A stretch of 64,000 nucleotides of DNA from Bacteroidota bacterium (GTDB taxonomy: Bacteria; Bacteroidota; Ignavibacteria; Kapaibacteriales; HRBIN21). Positions 9,450 to 18,369 of the stretch are shown here, one piece after another; the first letter of the stretch is position 1, and each line of letters starts with the position of its first letter. The stretch lies in the NCBI GenBank assembly GCA_030550275.1, contig JAUQPR010000010.1, positions 25,454-89,453 of the forward strand. Direction: 5' to 3'. The notes beneath the pieces are model-generated. The model saw only the letters and a list, made by a program, of their open reading frames with translations, did not search any database and was not told the DNA's origin. The translations under genes and the position numbers were made by a program.

Positions 9450-12095
9450 ATGCCCTCTCCGGTGGAGCCGTACCGTGCCAAGACTATCGCTCCTCTCAGC
9501 ACCGTAGCCTCCTATGAACAGCGGCGGCAGGCGCTGGAACGCGCCGGTTACAATACGTACCAACTGTGCGAGGAGGAGGTGTTCCTGGACTTCGCCCACT
9601 TTCGCGGACTCCACGCCATGAGCGATTCCCAATGGGGCGGGATGCTTCAGGGCGATGAAGCCTATGCTGGAAGCCGCAACTTCTATCACATCGAGCAAGC
9701 CGTCCGCTCCATTTTCGGCAAAGCATGGGTCATACCAGTGCACCGAGGGCGCGCTGCGTTCAACCTGCTTGCGCAGGTGTACCTTTCCGCGGGAACGAGC
9801 ATCGCATGCGGACCGATCTCCGAGCTGGAGCGCTACCATTTTGAGCGCTCCGGCGCACGAGTGCTCCCTGTGCCGGTCGTGTGGACATCGCACGGGATTG
9901 CTCCGCAGATAGAACTGCTGTCGGAGCTACTGCAGCAGGCAATGCCGCAGTACTTCTACTGGCGCCTGTCGCCTGAGCCGCTTGGCTACCCGATGAGTGA
10001 TTTAGACAGCCTGCTGGAGTGCTTCCGCTTGCTCGCTGCGCTGGGTATCCCGATTCTCTGGAATGCCTCCGGCTGCTTTGCCCACATCGCCCTGCAAGAC
10101 AAAACCATTGATTTCCTCCACGAGCTGGCATCGCTGGCACGACTGCTTCTGTGGAACGCTCGCGAGGATGGTTTTTGCAACACCGGCGCGCTACTGTGCG
10201 GCAACGAGCCGCATGATGCCCAGCACCTCCGGGCAGTGGTGGTGGTCTTCGAAGGACTTCACACCTACGGCGGGCTTGCCGGACGTGACCTGGAGGCTCT
10301 GGCACGGGGACTTTCCGAAGCTGCTCACCATCCGGAGATCTTCCGCCACCATGCCCAGGTACGGCAGTGGCTGCAGCAGGAGCTGCTGCATCGGGGCTTT
10401 CACAGCACGCAGTTGTCCAGTTGCTGGGGGGTCCATCTCCCTCCACAGGACTTCGGCAAAGGAGCCAGCCCTGCTGAGCTTGCCGCGCTGAGTGCTACGG
10501 TGTACCTCCTCTCGGGCATCCGCCTGGGAATCAACGCCGAACACCTCTTCCTGGCGCTTCCACTGCGGTGCTACCTTGGGGAGCACCTTCGCTTTGCTGT
10601 CCAAGCGCTGGAGCAGCTCCGAAGCTCTGCCCACGAGATTCCGGCTTTTCTCCCTGTGCAGGAATCCCCCTTCCTCTGGGAATGCCGTTGGAAGCCGCTC
10701 GGCGCGTTGCCGACTGCGTCGCTCCAACCGCACGCGGTTCCTCCGTATCGGCTCCAACACGTCGAGCTGCTCACGTTGCCCAGCCGGCAAGCGCGCGAAC
10801 GTGCCCTACGCGAAGCCGGCTACAACACCTTCCTGTTGCGCTCGGAGGACGTCTTCATCGACCTGCTCACCGACTCGGGCACCTCTGCGCAGAGCACACA
10901 GCAATGGGGCGCGCTGCTGCAGACAACGGAAACGCTCGACTGCAGCCGTGCATGGAAGCTCTTCGCCGAAGCCGTCGAGGAGATCCTGGGCTTCCCCTTT
11001 GTCATCCCAACGCACCAAGGGCGGGCCGCCGAACACATCCTGTCGCAGACCCTCATTCGCCCCGGGCAGTACGTGCTCAACAACATGTACTTCACCACAA
11101 CGCGCGAGCATCAAGAACGCGCCGGCGGGATCTTCGTTGACCTTATCGTTCCCGAAGCTCACGACCCCACGTCGCTCTACCCCTTCAAGGGCGATATGGA
11201 CCTTGGCGCCGTTGAGGAGTTCATCCGTCGTCACGGCAGCCAGCAGATCGCCTACATCTGCTTGGAGATGAACGTCAACATGGCAGGCGGACAGCCGGTC
11301 TCGCTGGCAGCCACGCGCCGCCTTGCCGAGCTTGCCCGCGAACACGGCATCCTGCTGGTCTTTGATGCAACGCGGTGCGCTGAAAATGCCTTCTTCATCC
11401 GGGAACGGGAACCCAGGCAGGCTTCGCGCTCGATTGCCGAGATCGTGCGCGAACTGATGAGCTACGCCGATGCCATCACCTTCTCGGCAAAGAAGGACGT
11501 CCTGGTTAATATCGGTGGCTTCATCGCCCTCCGCTCCGAGGAGCTCTACCGACGGATGCTCCCACTGCTGTACCGCTTCGAAGGGGAGCGCTTCAACGGA
11601 GGTTTAGCCGCGCGCGACTTGGCAGCCATGGCGTGCGGACTGCGCGAAATGGTGCAGCTCGAATACCTGTGCGCCCGAATTGCCCAAGTACAGCAACTGG
11701 GGCAATGGCTCAGCGCCGAAGGCATCCCGATTGTACAGCCCATCGGAGGGCATGCCGTCTACATAGACGCCCGGCGCTTCCTTCCCCATGTGCCGCAATC
11801 GCACTTTCCCGCACAGCGCCTGGCAGCGGAGTTCTACCTGGAGGGCGGAGTGCGCACGATGGAGCGCGGCACCGTCTCTGCAGGGCGCGATCCTCGAACA
11901 GGGGAACACCGCTACCCGGCGCTGGAGCTGGTGCGGCTTACCATCCCGCGCCGGGTCTACAGCACTGCGCACCTGGAATGGGTTGTCCAGAGCATCCGCG
12001 CTGTCTGGGAGCGGCGCGATTCCATCGGCGGGCTCCGCATGGTCTACGAACCCCCGCAGCTCCGCTTCTTCACCGCCCGCTTCGAACCCCTCTAA
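9450..12095 (+). CDS. Tandem-fused tyrosine phenol-lyase/tryptophanase-family protein with a degenerate N-terminal copy
   Basis: An 881-residue protein made of two beta-eliminating-lyase (fold-type I PLP) domains; known TPL and TnaA are about 456-470 residues with one domain. The C-terminal copy (about 430-881) is full length. It has TDSGT (Thr478), THQGRAAE, NMYFTTT (Thr549 at the TPL Thr124 position), NVNMAGGQP (Asn610), FDATRC (Asp639, Arg642), SAKKD (Lys682 as PLP lysine), TMERG (Arg806 at the TPL Arg381 position) and IPRRVY (Arg834). Thr124/Arg381 mark TPL; TnaA has Asp/Ile there. The N-terminal copy (about 1-418) has NAREDG in place of SAKKD and WNASGC in place of FDATRC. It keeps GDEAYAGS (Tyr72) and HTYGGLAGRD (Tyr273), which the C-terminal copy has lost (Leu496, Asn716). 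The activity is probably tyrosine or related beta-elimination, unproven. Confidence 0.9.
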   Translation: MPSPVEPYRAKTIAPLSTVASYEQRRQALERAGYNTYQLCEEEVFLDFAHFRGLHAMSDSQWGGMLQGDEAYAGSRNFYHIEQAVRSIFGKAWVIPVHRGRAAFNLLAQVYLSAGTSIACGPISELERYHFERSGARVLPVPVVWTSHGIAPQIELLSELLQQAMPQYFYWRLSPEPLGYPMSDLDSLLECFRLLAALGIPILWNASGCFAHIALQDKTIDFLHELASLARLLLWNAREDGFCNTGALLCGNEPHDAQHLRAVVVVFEGLHTYGGLAGRDLEALARGLSEAAHHPEIFRHHAQVRQWLQQELLHRGFHSTQLSSCWGVHLPPQDFGKGASPAELAALSATVYLLSGIRLGINAEHLFLALPLRCYLGEHLRFAVQALEQLRSSAHEIPAFLPVQESPFLWECRWKPLGALPTASLQPHAVPPYRLQHVELLTLPSRQARERALREAGYNTFLLRSEDVFIDLLTDSGTSAQSTQQWGALLQTTETLDCSRAWKLFAEAVEEILGFPFVIPTHQGRAAEHILSQTLIRPGQYVLNNMYFTTTREHQERAGGIFVDLIVPEAHDPTSLYPFKGDMDLGAVEEFIRRHGSQQIAYICLEMNVNMAGGQPVSLAATRRLAELAREHGILLVFDATRCAENAFFIREREPRQASRSIAEIVRELMSYADAITFSAKKDVLVNIGGFIALRSEELYRRMLPLLYRFEGERFNGGLAARDLAAMACGLREMVQLEYLCARIAQVQQLGQWLSAEGIPIVQPIGGHAVYIDARRFLPHVPQSHFPAQRLAAEFYLEGGVRTMERGTVSAGRDPRTGEHRYPALELVRLTIPRRVYSTAHLEWVVQSIRAVWERRDSIGGLRMVYEPPQLRFFTARFEPL

Positions 12096-13648
12096 GAGGG
12101 CAGCTCAATTGCCACCAGCCGCTCTATGACTTCGCCGTTGGGCGCTACGCTCAACACGCGCAGCAGCACCGCATCACCAGGCTTGCGCTGCCCCAGGAGC
12201 CGCCGGAACTCCGCAACGGATTTGACCGGTGTGTTCCCGACGTGCGTGATAACATCTCCGCGGCGCAGTCCCTGCTCCCAAGCAGGGCTATAGGCTTTCA
12301 CGCGAGTGACCTCGATTCCGGAATCGATCTCCAGCTGCTCGCGCTTCTCCGGCGACAGCGGAGCAACCGCCAGCCCCAGCCGTTCCAGGTCCACCGCAGG
12401 CTTCCCCTCGGAGCTCTCCTCCTCCGAGCCGGCTTCCGCGCGGGCTGCCGTAGTATCTTGGTCGCGCGGACGCAGGGTGACGACCTTCTCAATCGTCTTG
12501 CCATCGCGCCAGATGGTCAGACGCACCTTCTGCCCTGCTCGGCGCATCGCCACCAGCGCTTGTAGATGGTTTGGGCTGCGGACAGGGGTGCCGTCGAGTG
12601 CAAGAATGACATCGCCGACCTTGATGCCTGCCTGCTCAGCTGCTCCGCCCTTGAGCACGCGCGCTACCGCCGCTCCCCGTGGGGAATCCAGCCCCAGCGC
12701 TTTTGCCATGACATCGTCAACTGGCTGAATCTGCACGCCAATGTAGCCCCGGTCAATCTTGCCGTCCTCGATGAGGTCCTCCACCACCGCGCGCACGATA
12801 TCAATCGGGATAGCAAAGCCGTAGCCCTGGTAGAAGCCCGTCGTGGTAGCGATTGCGGTATTGATCCCGATGAGCGCGCCGCTGAGCGTAAACAGTCCGC
12901 CTCCACTGTTCCCGGGGTTGATGGGGGCATCGGTCTGGATGAAGTTCTCCACCCCGTAGGAATCCCTCTGCAGGCCCAATCCTCCACGCCCGGTCGCGCT
13001 GATAATCCCCGCCGTCACCGAAGAGCGCAAGCCCAGTGGGTTCCCCACAGCAATCACCCACTCGCCCACCTGGATGTCCTCCACGTTGCCGAAGTACGCG
13101 GGTTTGAGCCCCTTTGCATCCACCTTCAGCAGCGCAAGGTCGGTCAGCGGATCGCGCCCGATGATCTTCGCCCGCAGCTCTTTGCCGTCGTGGAGGACAA
13201 CGCGCAGGTCCTCCTCCTTGACCCTCTCGACGACGTGGTTGTTCGTGACGATGTAGCCATCTTCGGTGATGATCACGCCCGCTCCCTGCACCTCGCGCGG
13301 TGGTGGCGGAGCTTCGGGCGAGCCTCTCTCTTCATCCTCAAAGAAGCGCCGGAAGGGACCGAAGAATTCAAAGAAACGGCTGGGCGACTCCGAACCCCGC
13401 TGGTAGACGCGGATACCAACAACGGAGGGGAGAACGGCATTGGCAACGTCAACGAAGGCGCGGTTGAGCTGGCGTACCAGTTCGCTTGGCTGCGCGATCG
13501 GGGGGTTGGGCGCACCCAATTGGCTCCGTTGCTGTGCCTGAAGCGCCCTCGGTGCAGCTCCCGCACCCAGATGGGACATCAGCAGAATGCCCAAGACCAT
13601 TCCCACCCCGACCAGCACCACCGCTGCAATCAGCGTTCGCCGATTCAT
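12092..13648 (-). CDS. Do-type serine endoprotease (DegP/HtrA family)
   Basis: A 518-residue periplasmic quality-control protease. It has an N-terminal signal anchor (about residues 5-27), then a trypsin-like domain with the triad His138 (TNNHVV), Asp170 (DPLTDLALLKV) and Ser248 (INPGNSGG). Two PDZ domains follow (about 295-385 and 430-510), the second introduced by an Ala/Glu-rich linker. An insert rich in Phe and Glu (about 88-118) lies in the position of the regulatory LA loop. Its stop (TAG) overlaps the stop of the convergent fused lyase within CTAA. No further genes are downstream on this strand, so it ends its transcription unit. Confidence 0.93.
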   Translation of the reverse strand: MNRRTLIAAVVLVGVGMVLGILLMSHLGAGAAPRALQAQQRSQLGAPNPPIAQPSELVRQLNRAFVDVANAVLPSVVGIRVYQRGSESPSRFFEFFGPFRRFFEDEERGSPEAPPPPREVQGAGVIITEDGYIVTNNHVVERVKEEDLRVVLHDGKELRAKIIGRDPLTDLALLKVDAKGLKPAYFGNVEDIQVGEWVIAVGNPLGLRSSVTAGIISATGRGGLGLQRDSYGVENFIQTDAPINPGNSGGGLFTLSGALIGINTAIATTTGFYQGYGFAIPIDIVRAVVEDLIEDGKIDRGYIGVQIQPVDDVMAKALGLDSPRGAAVARVLKGGAAEQAGIKVGDVILALDGTPVRSPNHLQALVAMRRAGQKVRLTIWRDGKTIEKVVTLRPRDQDTTAARAEAGSEEESSEGKPAVDLERLGLAVAPLSPEKREQLEIDSGIEVTRVKAYSPAWEQGLRRGDVITHVGNTPVKSVAEFRRLLGQRKPGDAVLLRVLSVAPNGEVIERLVAIELPS

Positions 13649-13717
13649 GGCTGTGACAACCGCTTGGGGAACCGACCAAAAACCGCGTCTTTAGACGAAG
13701 CCAATGGGGCGGTCGTA

Positions 13718-14527
13718 TTAGTCCAGCAGCGCGAGCACCAGTGCTGCAATCACGCCGAGGGCAAGGACAAGGATCCCCCAGCCCAGAGAGCGCACTCGCC
13801 CTTCAAGCCCTTCGACCCGCTCCTGCACCGCACGCAGAGCTGCCTCGGGAGTGCTGGCGAGCCGCTCAAGGGTGCTCTCGGCTCTCTGTTCCACGCGCTG
13901 CTGCAGCTCGAGCACTGCAGCCGAGGACTGCTCCAACTGCGCCTCTACCGCCCTCAGGCGCTGCTCCAGCTCCTCACGGCGCTGTGCCTCCTGCAGCAGC
14001 ATCGGTGGGGACTCCTGTTGTAACTGCAGCAACTGCTGCTGGAGCTCCCCCAACCCCTTCTGCATGAGCAGTTGGGTCAGCTCGATCCGCTGCTGTGTGT
14101 CCCGAAGCTCCTGCTGAAGCGTCCGAAGGAGGATTGCCACCTTGTGCTCCAGCTCATGGAGCTGTTCCCCAGCCTGCTCGCGGAGCTGCTGCTCCCACTG
14201 TGGAAGCTGCTGCTGGAACTGCTCTATGTGGGCAAGGCGCCGCTCCAGCTCCTCCAGGTGCTGAGCAATTGTGCGGAGCGCCGCTGAGCGCTCCAACACC
14301 AGCGCAATCACGTTGTGCACCTCCTGTTGCAAGCGGGGCAGTAGTTGTTCGGCGCGCGTGCGGATTGCCTCCATCTCCTGCTCCCACCTCTGGCGCTCCT
14401 GCTGGAGCTGAGCAATGGCATCCTGGAGCTGGGCAAAGGCTTGGGCATAGGCGTGCGCCTGTTCCCGAATGGTTTCGAAGAGCGCCAGAATCTCAGTGCT
14501 TATGGCACGGGTGCGCTGCGACGCCAT
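13718..14527 (-). CDS. Coiled-coil protein with C-terminal membrane anchor, function unknown
   Basis: A 269-residue protein consisting almost entirely of a Gln/Glu/Leu/Arg heptad-rich coiled coil (about residues 10-240). A single hydrophobic segment (about 247-268, GWGILVLALGVIAALVLALL) follows at the very C-terminus. This topology suggests a tail-anchored cytoplasmic coiled coil, like some cell-shape or envelope scaffolds, but no family can be assigned from sequence alone. ATG 14527 overlaps the preceding small gene by 28 bases; a later Met (MEAIRTRAEQ) is possible. It precedes the HtrA gene on the same strand by 69 bases. Confidence 0.7.
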   Translation of the reverse strand: MASQRTRAISTEILALFETIREQAHAYAQAFAQLQDAIAQLQQERQRWEQEMEAIRTRAEQLLPRLQQEVHNVIALVLERSAALRTIAQHLEELERRLAHIEQFQQQLPQWEQQLREQAGEQLHELEHKVAILLRTLQQELRDTQQRIELTQLLMQKGLGELQQQLLQLQQESPPMLLQEAQRREELEQRLRAVEAQLEQSSAAVLELQQRVEQRAESTLERLASTPEAALRAVQERVEGLEGRVRSLGWGILVLALGVIAALVLALLD

Positions 14528-14790
14528 GGGTCCGTGTAGGCAAGGAAGTAGCTCAGTGCGGCACAGAGCTCCTGCAGCAGCGCATGCTCCAGCTCGGGTA
14601 TCGGCTCCGGAGCGCAGCGGAGAAGGATTTCGTACATGTCGCGCCGGAATCGTTCGTCTTGCTGCAAGAGCTGTGCACAATGCTCCTGGAGGAAGTCATA
14701 GAGCAGCCCTTCCTCGGCCAGGTCTTCATAGAAGCGGCGAGGAACGCCATGGCGAAAGTACCATCGCCAGAACGCTTCGCTCCAAGGCAT
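14500..14790 (-). CDS. Small protein of unknown function, 96 aa
   Basis: The predicted protein is rich in Trp, Phe, Tyr, Leu and Glu (opening MPWSEAFWRWYFRHG). It looks helical and soluble, with no signal peptide and no motif I recognise. Its composition is protein-like rather than the Arg/Ser/Pro-rich pattern of antisense frames in this genome. It is the first gene of the leftward group (small protein, coiled coil, HtrA) and is divergent from rel with a 63-base gap. Its 3' end overlaps the coiled-coil start by 28 bases, which would allow coupling. The call rests on composition and context only. Confidence 0.55.
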   Translation of the reverse strand: MPWSEAFWRWYFRHGVPRRFYEDLAEEGLLYDFLQEHCAQLLQQDERFRRDMYEILLRCAPEPIPELEHALLQELCAALSYFLAYTDPWRRSAPVP

Positions 14791-14853
14791 CTCTGCGCTG
14801 CCGGAGGAGTTTCACGCTACAGTGCATCGGCTGCCGGAAGGCAATCTTGAGCT

Positions 14854-17067
14854 ATGCCCACGCTGCTCCAACATACGGAATTGGCACAACACCTCCTGGA
14901 GGAGCTGCTGCGGGAATGCCGTCAGCACCTCTCCAATCCCAACGAGCATCTCCTGCGCAAAGCCTTCGACTTCTGCGTAGAGGCGCACAAGGATAGCTTC
15001 CGCGCCTCGGGCGAGCCCTACTGGACGCATCCGGTGGAGGTCGCCCGAATCGTTGCCCGAGACATCTCCCTGGACGACATCTCCGTTGCCGCTGCTCTGC
15101 TCCACGACGTCGTCGAAGATACCCCCTTCACCCTTGCCGACATCCAAGCCGAATTCGGCGCCACCATCGCCGAAATCGTGGACGGTGTGACCAAGATCGC
15201 TGGCATCGTTGAGAACCGCCAGATCACCGAAGCCGAGACCTACCGCAAGCTCCTGCTCTCGCTCATCCGCGATGTGCGCGTCATCCTGGTCAAGCTTGCC
15301 GACCGGCTGCACAATATGCGCACCCTTGCAGCGCTTCCGCCGGAGCGGCGCGAGGCGATTGCGCGCGAGACTCTCGCCATCTACGCCCCATTTGCCTACC
15401 GGCTGGGTCTGGCAAACCTGAAATGGGAGCTGGAGGACCTTGCCTTCAAGTACCTGCACCCGGAAGCCTACGAGCAACTGCGGAATGCACTGCGGCAGAC
15501 GCGCGCCGAACGCGAAGCCTATATCCAGCGGGTCATTGCCCCCATTCGGGAGCATCTCCAGTGCCATGGGCTGCGCTGCGAAATCACCGGGCGCCCGAAG
15601 AACCTCTACTCCATCTACCAGAAGATGCTCACGCGCGGCAAGCCGCTGGAGGAGATCTACGACCTCTTCGCCATCCGCATCATCCTTGACACAGACGACA
15701 GCAGCGAGTGCTACCTCGCCTACGGGCTTGTCACGCAGCTCTTCACGCCCATCCCCGAGCGCTTCAAGGACTACATCGCCGTGCCCAAGAAGAACGGCTA
15801 CCGCTCACTCCACACCACCGTTATCGGTCCGGAGGGCAAGCCCGTTGAGATCCAAATCCGAACGCGTGCGATGCACGAGATTGCCGAGCGCGGCGTGGCA
15901 GCGCACTTCCGCTACAAAGCCGAACACGGCGCCCTCCCGTGGAAGGAGGACCCCGAGCTGGAGGAGTGGATCACTTGGGTGCGCGAACTCTTCGAAAAGC
16001 GCCCCCGCGAAGAGGCTGCCCAAGAGCTCTTGGAGAGCTTCCGGCTCAACCTGTACCAGGACGAAATCTACGTCTTCACCCCCAAGGGCGAGCTCAAGCG
16101 CTTGCCCAAAGGCGCAACACCGCTGGACTTTGCCTTTGCCATCCACTCCGAAATCGGGCACCACTGCATCGGCGCCAAAGTCAACGGTCGAATCGTACCG
16201 CTGAACTACCGCCTCCAGACAGGCGACCAGGTGGAAATCCTCACCTCCAAGCAGCAGGCTCCCAGCCGCGATTGGGAGCAGATGGTCGTCACGCACAAGG
16301 CGAAGACCTACATCCGACGCTACCTCAACGAGCAGAAGCGGCTCAAGCAGCAAGAGGGGCAACAGCTCCTGGAGAAACGCCTGCGCAAGCTCCATCTCAC
16401 GGTGCGCGAGGAGGAGCTGGAGCGCATTGCGCACGCCCTGCGCTACGAGAACCGTGCAGCGCTCTTCTATGCCCTGGGAACGGGCGAGCTCTCGGTTGAT
16501 GCCGTCATCGCACAGCTTCGCCCCAATGGTGCCCCCGCACCAGCAGAGGAGAGCTCCCTCCCCTCCGCCGAACAGGTTGCCGAAGCTGCGCGCCAACACA
16601 GCAGCGGGATTCTCCTGGTAGGCATGGACGGGCGCCCCATCCAGGTACTCTACTCCTACGCCCGGTGCTGCAATCCAATCCCTGGCGATGACATCGTTGG
16701 CATCGTCACTGTCGGCAGCGGGCTGCGGGTCCACCGCCAAAGCTGCCCCAACGTGCAGGAGATGCTGCGCTCGAACCACCCCCGCGTCCTCCAACTGCGC
16801 TGGGGCGATACCAACAACGAGCACTTCCTGGCAGCCCTGCGCGTCACCGGAGATGATCGCCCGGGAATGCTGCGCGACATCACCAAAGCCATCGCTGCCT
16901 GCGACCGCACAAATATCCGCAGTGTCAACATTGACGCGTACGGCGGGACCTTCGAAGGCATCTTCACCCTCTACGTCCGCGACACCGAGCATCTGGCACG
17001 CATCATAGACAAGGTGCGCAAGATCCGCGGCGTCCGCACCGTCGAGCGCTTCGAAAGCCGGCTCTAA
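14854..17067 (+). CDS. rel (spoT/relA): Bifunctional (p)ppGpp synthetase/hydrolase Rel
   Basis: A 737-residue stringent-response enzyme. Domains in order: an HD hydrolase domain with HPVEVA and HDVVEDT (about 84-90), and a synthetase domain (about 240-350) with GRPKNLYSIYQKM and FAIRII. A TGS domain (about 400-460, DEIYVFTPKGELKRLPKGAT), a zinc-finger/helical region with YARCCNPIPGDDIVG, and a C-terminal ACT domain (about 660-735) follow. The synthetase contains RFKD, the signature of bifunctional Rel/SpoT rather than the EFDD of synthetase-only RelA, and the hydrolase HD motif is intact. Both activities are therefore expected. Its TAA overlaps the TAG of the convergent gene within CTAA. Confidence 0.95.
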   Translation: MPTLLQHTELAQHLLEELLRECRQHLSNPNEHLLRKAFDFCVEAHKDSFRASGEPYWTHPVEVARIVARDISLDDISVAAALLHDVVEDTPFTLADIQAEFGATIAEIVDGVTKIAGIVENRQITEAETYRKLLLSLIRDVRVILVKLADRLHNMRTLAALPPERREAIARETLAIYAPFAYRLGLANLKWELEDLAFKYLHPEAYEQLRNALRQTRAEREAYIQRVIAPIREHLQCHGLRCEITGRPKNLYSIYQKMLTRGKPLEEIYDLFAIRIILDTDDSSECYLAYGLVTQLFTPIPERFKDYIAVPKKNGYRSLHTTVIGPEGKPVEIQIRTRAMHEIAERGVAAHFRYKAEHGALPWKEDPELEEWITWVRELFEKRPREEAAQELLESFRLNLYQDEIYVFTPKGELKRLPKGATPLDFAFAIHSEIGHHCIGAKVNGRIVPLNYRLQTGDQVEILTSKQQAPSRDWEQMVVTHKAKTYIRRYLNEQKRLKQQEGQQLLEKRLRKLHLTVREEELERIAHALRYENRAALFYALGTGELSVDAVIAQLRPNGAPAPAEESSLPSAEQVAEAARQHSSGILLVGMDGRPIQVLYSYARCCNPIPGDDIVGIVTVGSGLRVHRQSCPNVQEMLRSNHPRVLQLRWGDTNNEHFLAALRVTGDDRPGMLRDITKAIAACDRTNIRSVNIDAYGGTFEGIFTLYVRDTEHLARIIDKVRKIRGVRTVERFESRL

Positions 17068-18311
17068 GTCTTGAGCTTCTTCTTCCGCGCCGCCGGGAAG
17101 AGCACGTTGTTGAGAATCAGCCGGTAGCCGGGCGAGTTCTTGTGCAGCGAGAGATCCGTGGGGGGATCCCCAACGGCGTGTTGGTAATCCTCCGGGTCAT
17201 GCCCGCCGTACCAGGCGAACATCCCACGCCCAACAGCGCCGTAGATGTACTTGACCTCGTTGGTGCCCTCGCGCTTGCCCAGGATCACCACCGAAGGCTT
17301 GAGGAGCTCCTCGCGGAAGGCTGTGGTCTGCCCCAGGAATCCATGGATCACGTTCACGTGGCACTGCGTGAGCATCGTGGGCACGGGGTCATACTTTGCC
17401 GAAAACTCCACCAGCGTGAAGTAGTCCGAGCTCGGGTCTGCCAACCCCGTGGGTCCCACGTCGATGTTGGAGAACTCGTACACGTACGGGTTCATCTCGA
17501 GCGTGAAGTTCTGGAAGGCAAACGTCCGCGAGAAATCCAGCTTCCGGTTGGCGTCGGGATCGGCAGGATCGCCGTCGAACATCTCCGCGCAGATGTCCAC
17601 ATCGCGCGCCGCAAGGGCGATATCGTAAGTATCGGTCGCGCTGCACATGGCGAACATAAAGCCCCCGTTGAGCACGAACTCCCGAATCCTCTCCACCACC
17701 GCCTTCTTGAGTTCGGAGACCTTGCGGAAGCCCAGCTTGCGCGCCGTTGCCTCCTGCAAGGCAACCTGCTGCTGGTACCACGTCGTATGCCCAAAGGCTG
17801 CCCAGAACTTACCGTACTGCCCGGTGAAATCCTCGTGGTGCAGGTGGAGCCAGTCGTAGTCCTTGAGCTTGCCGGCAAGCACCTCTTCGTCCCAGACCTT
17901 GTCGTACGGGATTTGAGCGTACTCCAGCGCCAACTGCACGGCATCATCCCAGGGCTTTGCCGTGGGCATCACGTAGACAGCAAGCCGGGGGGCGCGCTCC
18001 AGGCGCACGACATCCATGTTCGCCTCAGGGCTTTGAACTTCGGCGTACACCTGCGCAGCCTGGGCTGCATCCAGAAGCTCGAAGGAAACCCCCCGCATGC
18101 GGCATTCCAGCGCAATCTCCGGCAAATAGTCCATGAGGAAGGAGCCGCCCCGGTAGTTGAGCAACCAATCCACCGGTCGCCCCTGCTGCAGATTCCAGTA
18201 CGCAATGCCGTAGGCACGGAGGTGGTCCGTCTGCGAAAGATCCATCGGGATGAGCAGCTTCTGCTGCGCAAGCGCACCAACTGCAGCGAACAGCACCACT
18301 ATCCACCGCAT
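17064..18311 (-). CDS. Secreted protein of unknown function, of the kind often labelled asparagine synthetase B in Bacteroidota
   Basis: A 415-residue protein with a cleaved signal peptide (MRWIVVLFAAVGALAQ). The mature part contains Rossmann-like stretches (LAVYVMPTAKPWDDAVQLAL, VLNGGFMFAMCSATDTYD). A Cys in MCSATD sits in a nucleophile-elbow-like position reminiscent of class I glutamine-amidotransferase folds. YDWLHLHHEDFTGQYGKF and GMFAWYGGHDPEDYQH follow. There is no ATP-pyrophosphatase domain of true asparagine synthetase, so that label would be misleading. A periplasmic or extracellular role is likely. It is monocistronic and convergent with rel. Confidence 0.7.
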   Translation of the reverse strand: MRWIVVLFAAVGALAQQKLLIPMDLSQTDHLRAYGIAYWNLQQGRPVDWLLNYRGGSFLMDYLPEIALECRMRGVSFELLDAAQAAQVYAEVQSPEANMDVVRLERAPRLAVYVMPTAKPWDDAVQLALEYAQIPYDKVWDEEVLAGKLKDYDWLHLHHEDFTGQYGKFWAAFGHTTWYQQQVALQEATARKLGFRKVSELKKAVVERIREFVLNGGFMFAMCSATDTYDIALAARDVDICAEMFDGDPADPDANRKLDFSRTFAFQNFTLEMNPYVYEFSNIDVGPTGLADPSSDYFTLVEFSAKYDPVPTMLTQCHVNVIHGFLGQTTAFREELLKPSVVILGKREGTNEVKYIYGAVGRGMFAWYGGHDPEDYQHAVGDPPTDLSLHKNSPGYRLILNNVLFPAARKKKLKT

Positions 18312-18369
18312 CGCCTTCTCCCTCGGATATGCCGCAAACGCAGACGTGGAAGCCGCTTCCGTAGCGTGA

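Noticed and set aside
9450..12095. The two-domain lyase as an assembly duplication or a frameshifted pseudogene
   Set aside because: The halves are diverged throughout, the frame is continuous, and the losses are reciprocal rather than random, so a real fused gene is far more likely.
17064..18311. Asparagine synthetase B
   Set aside because: It has a signal peptide and lacks both the N-terminal nucleophile Cys2 amidotransferase domain and the ATP-pyrophosphatase motif SGGLDS.
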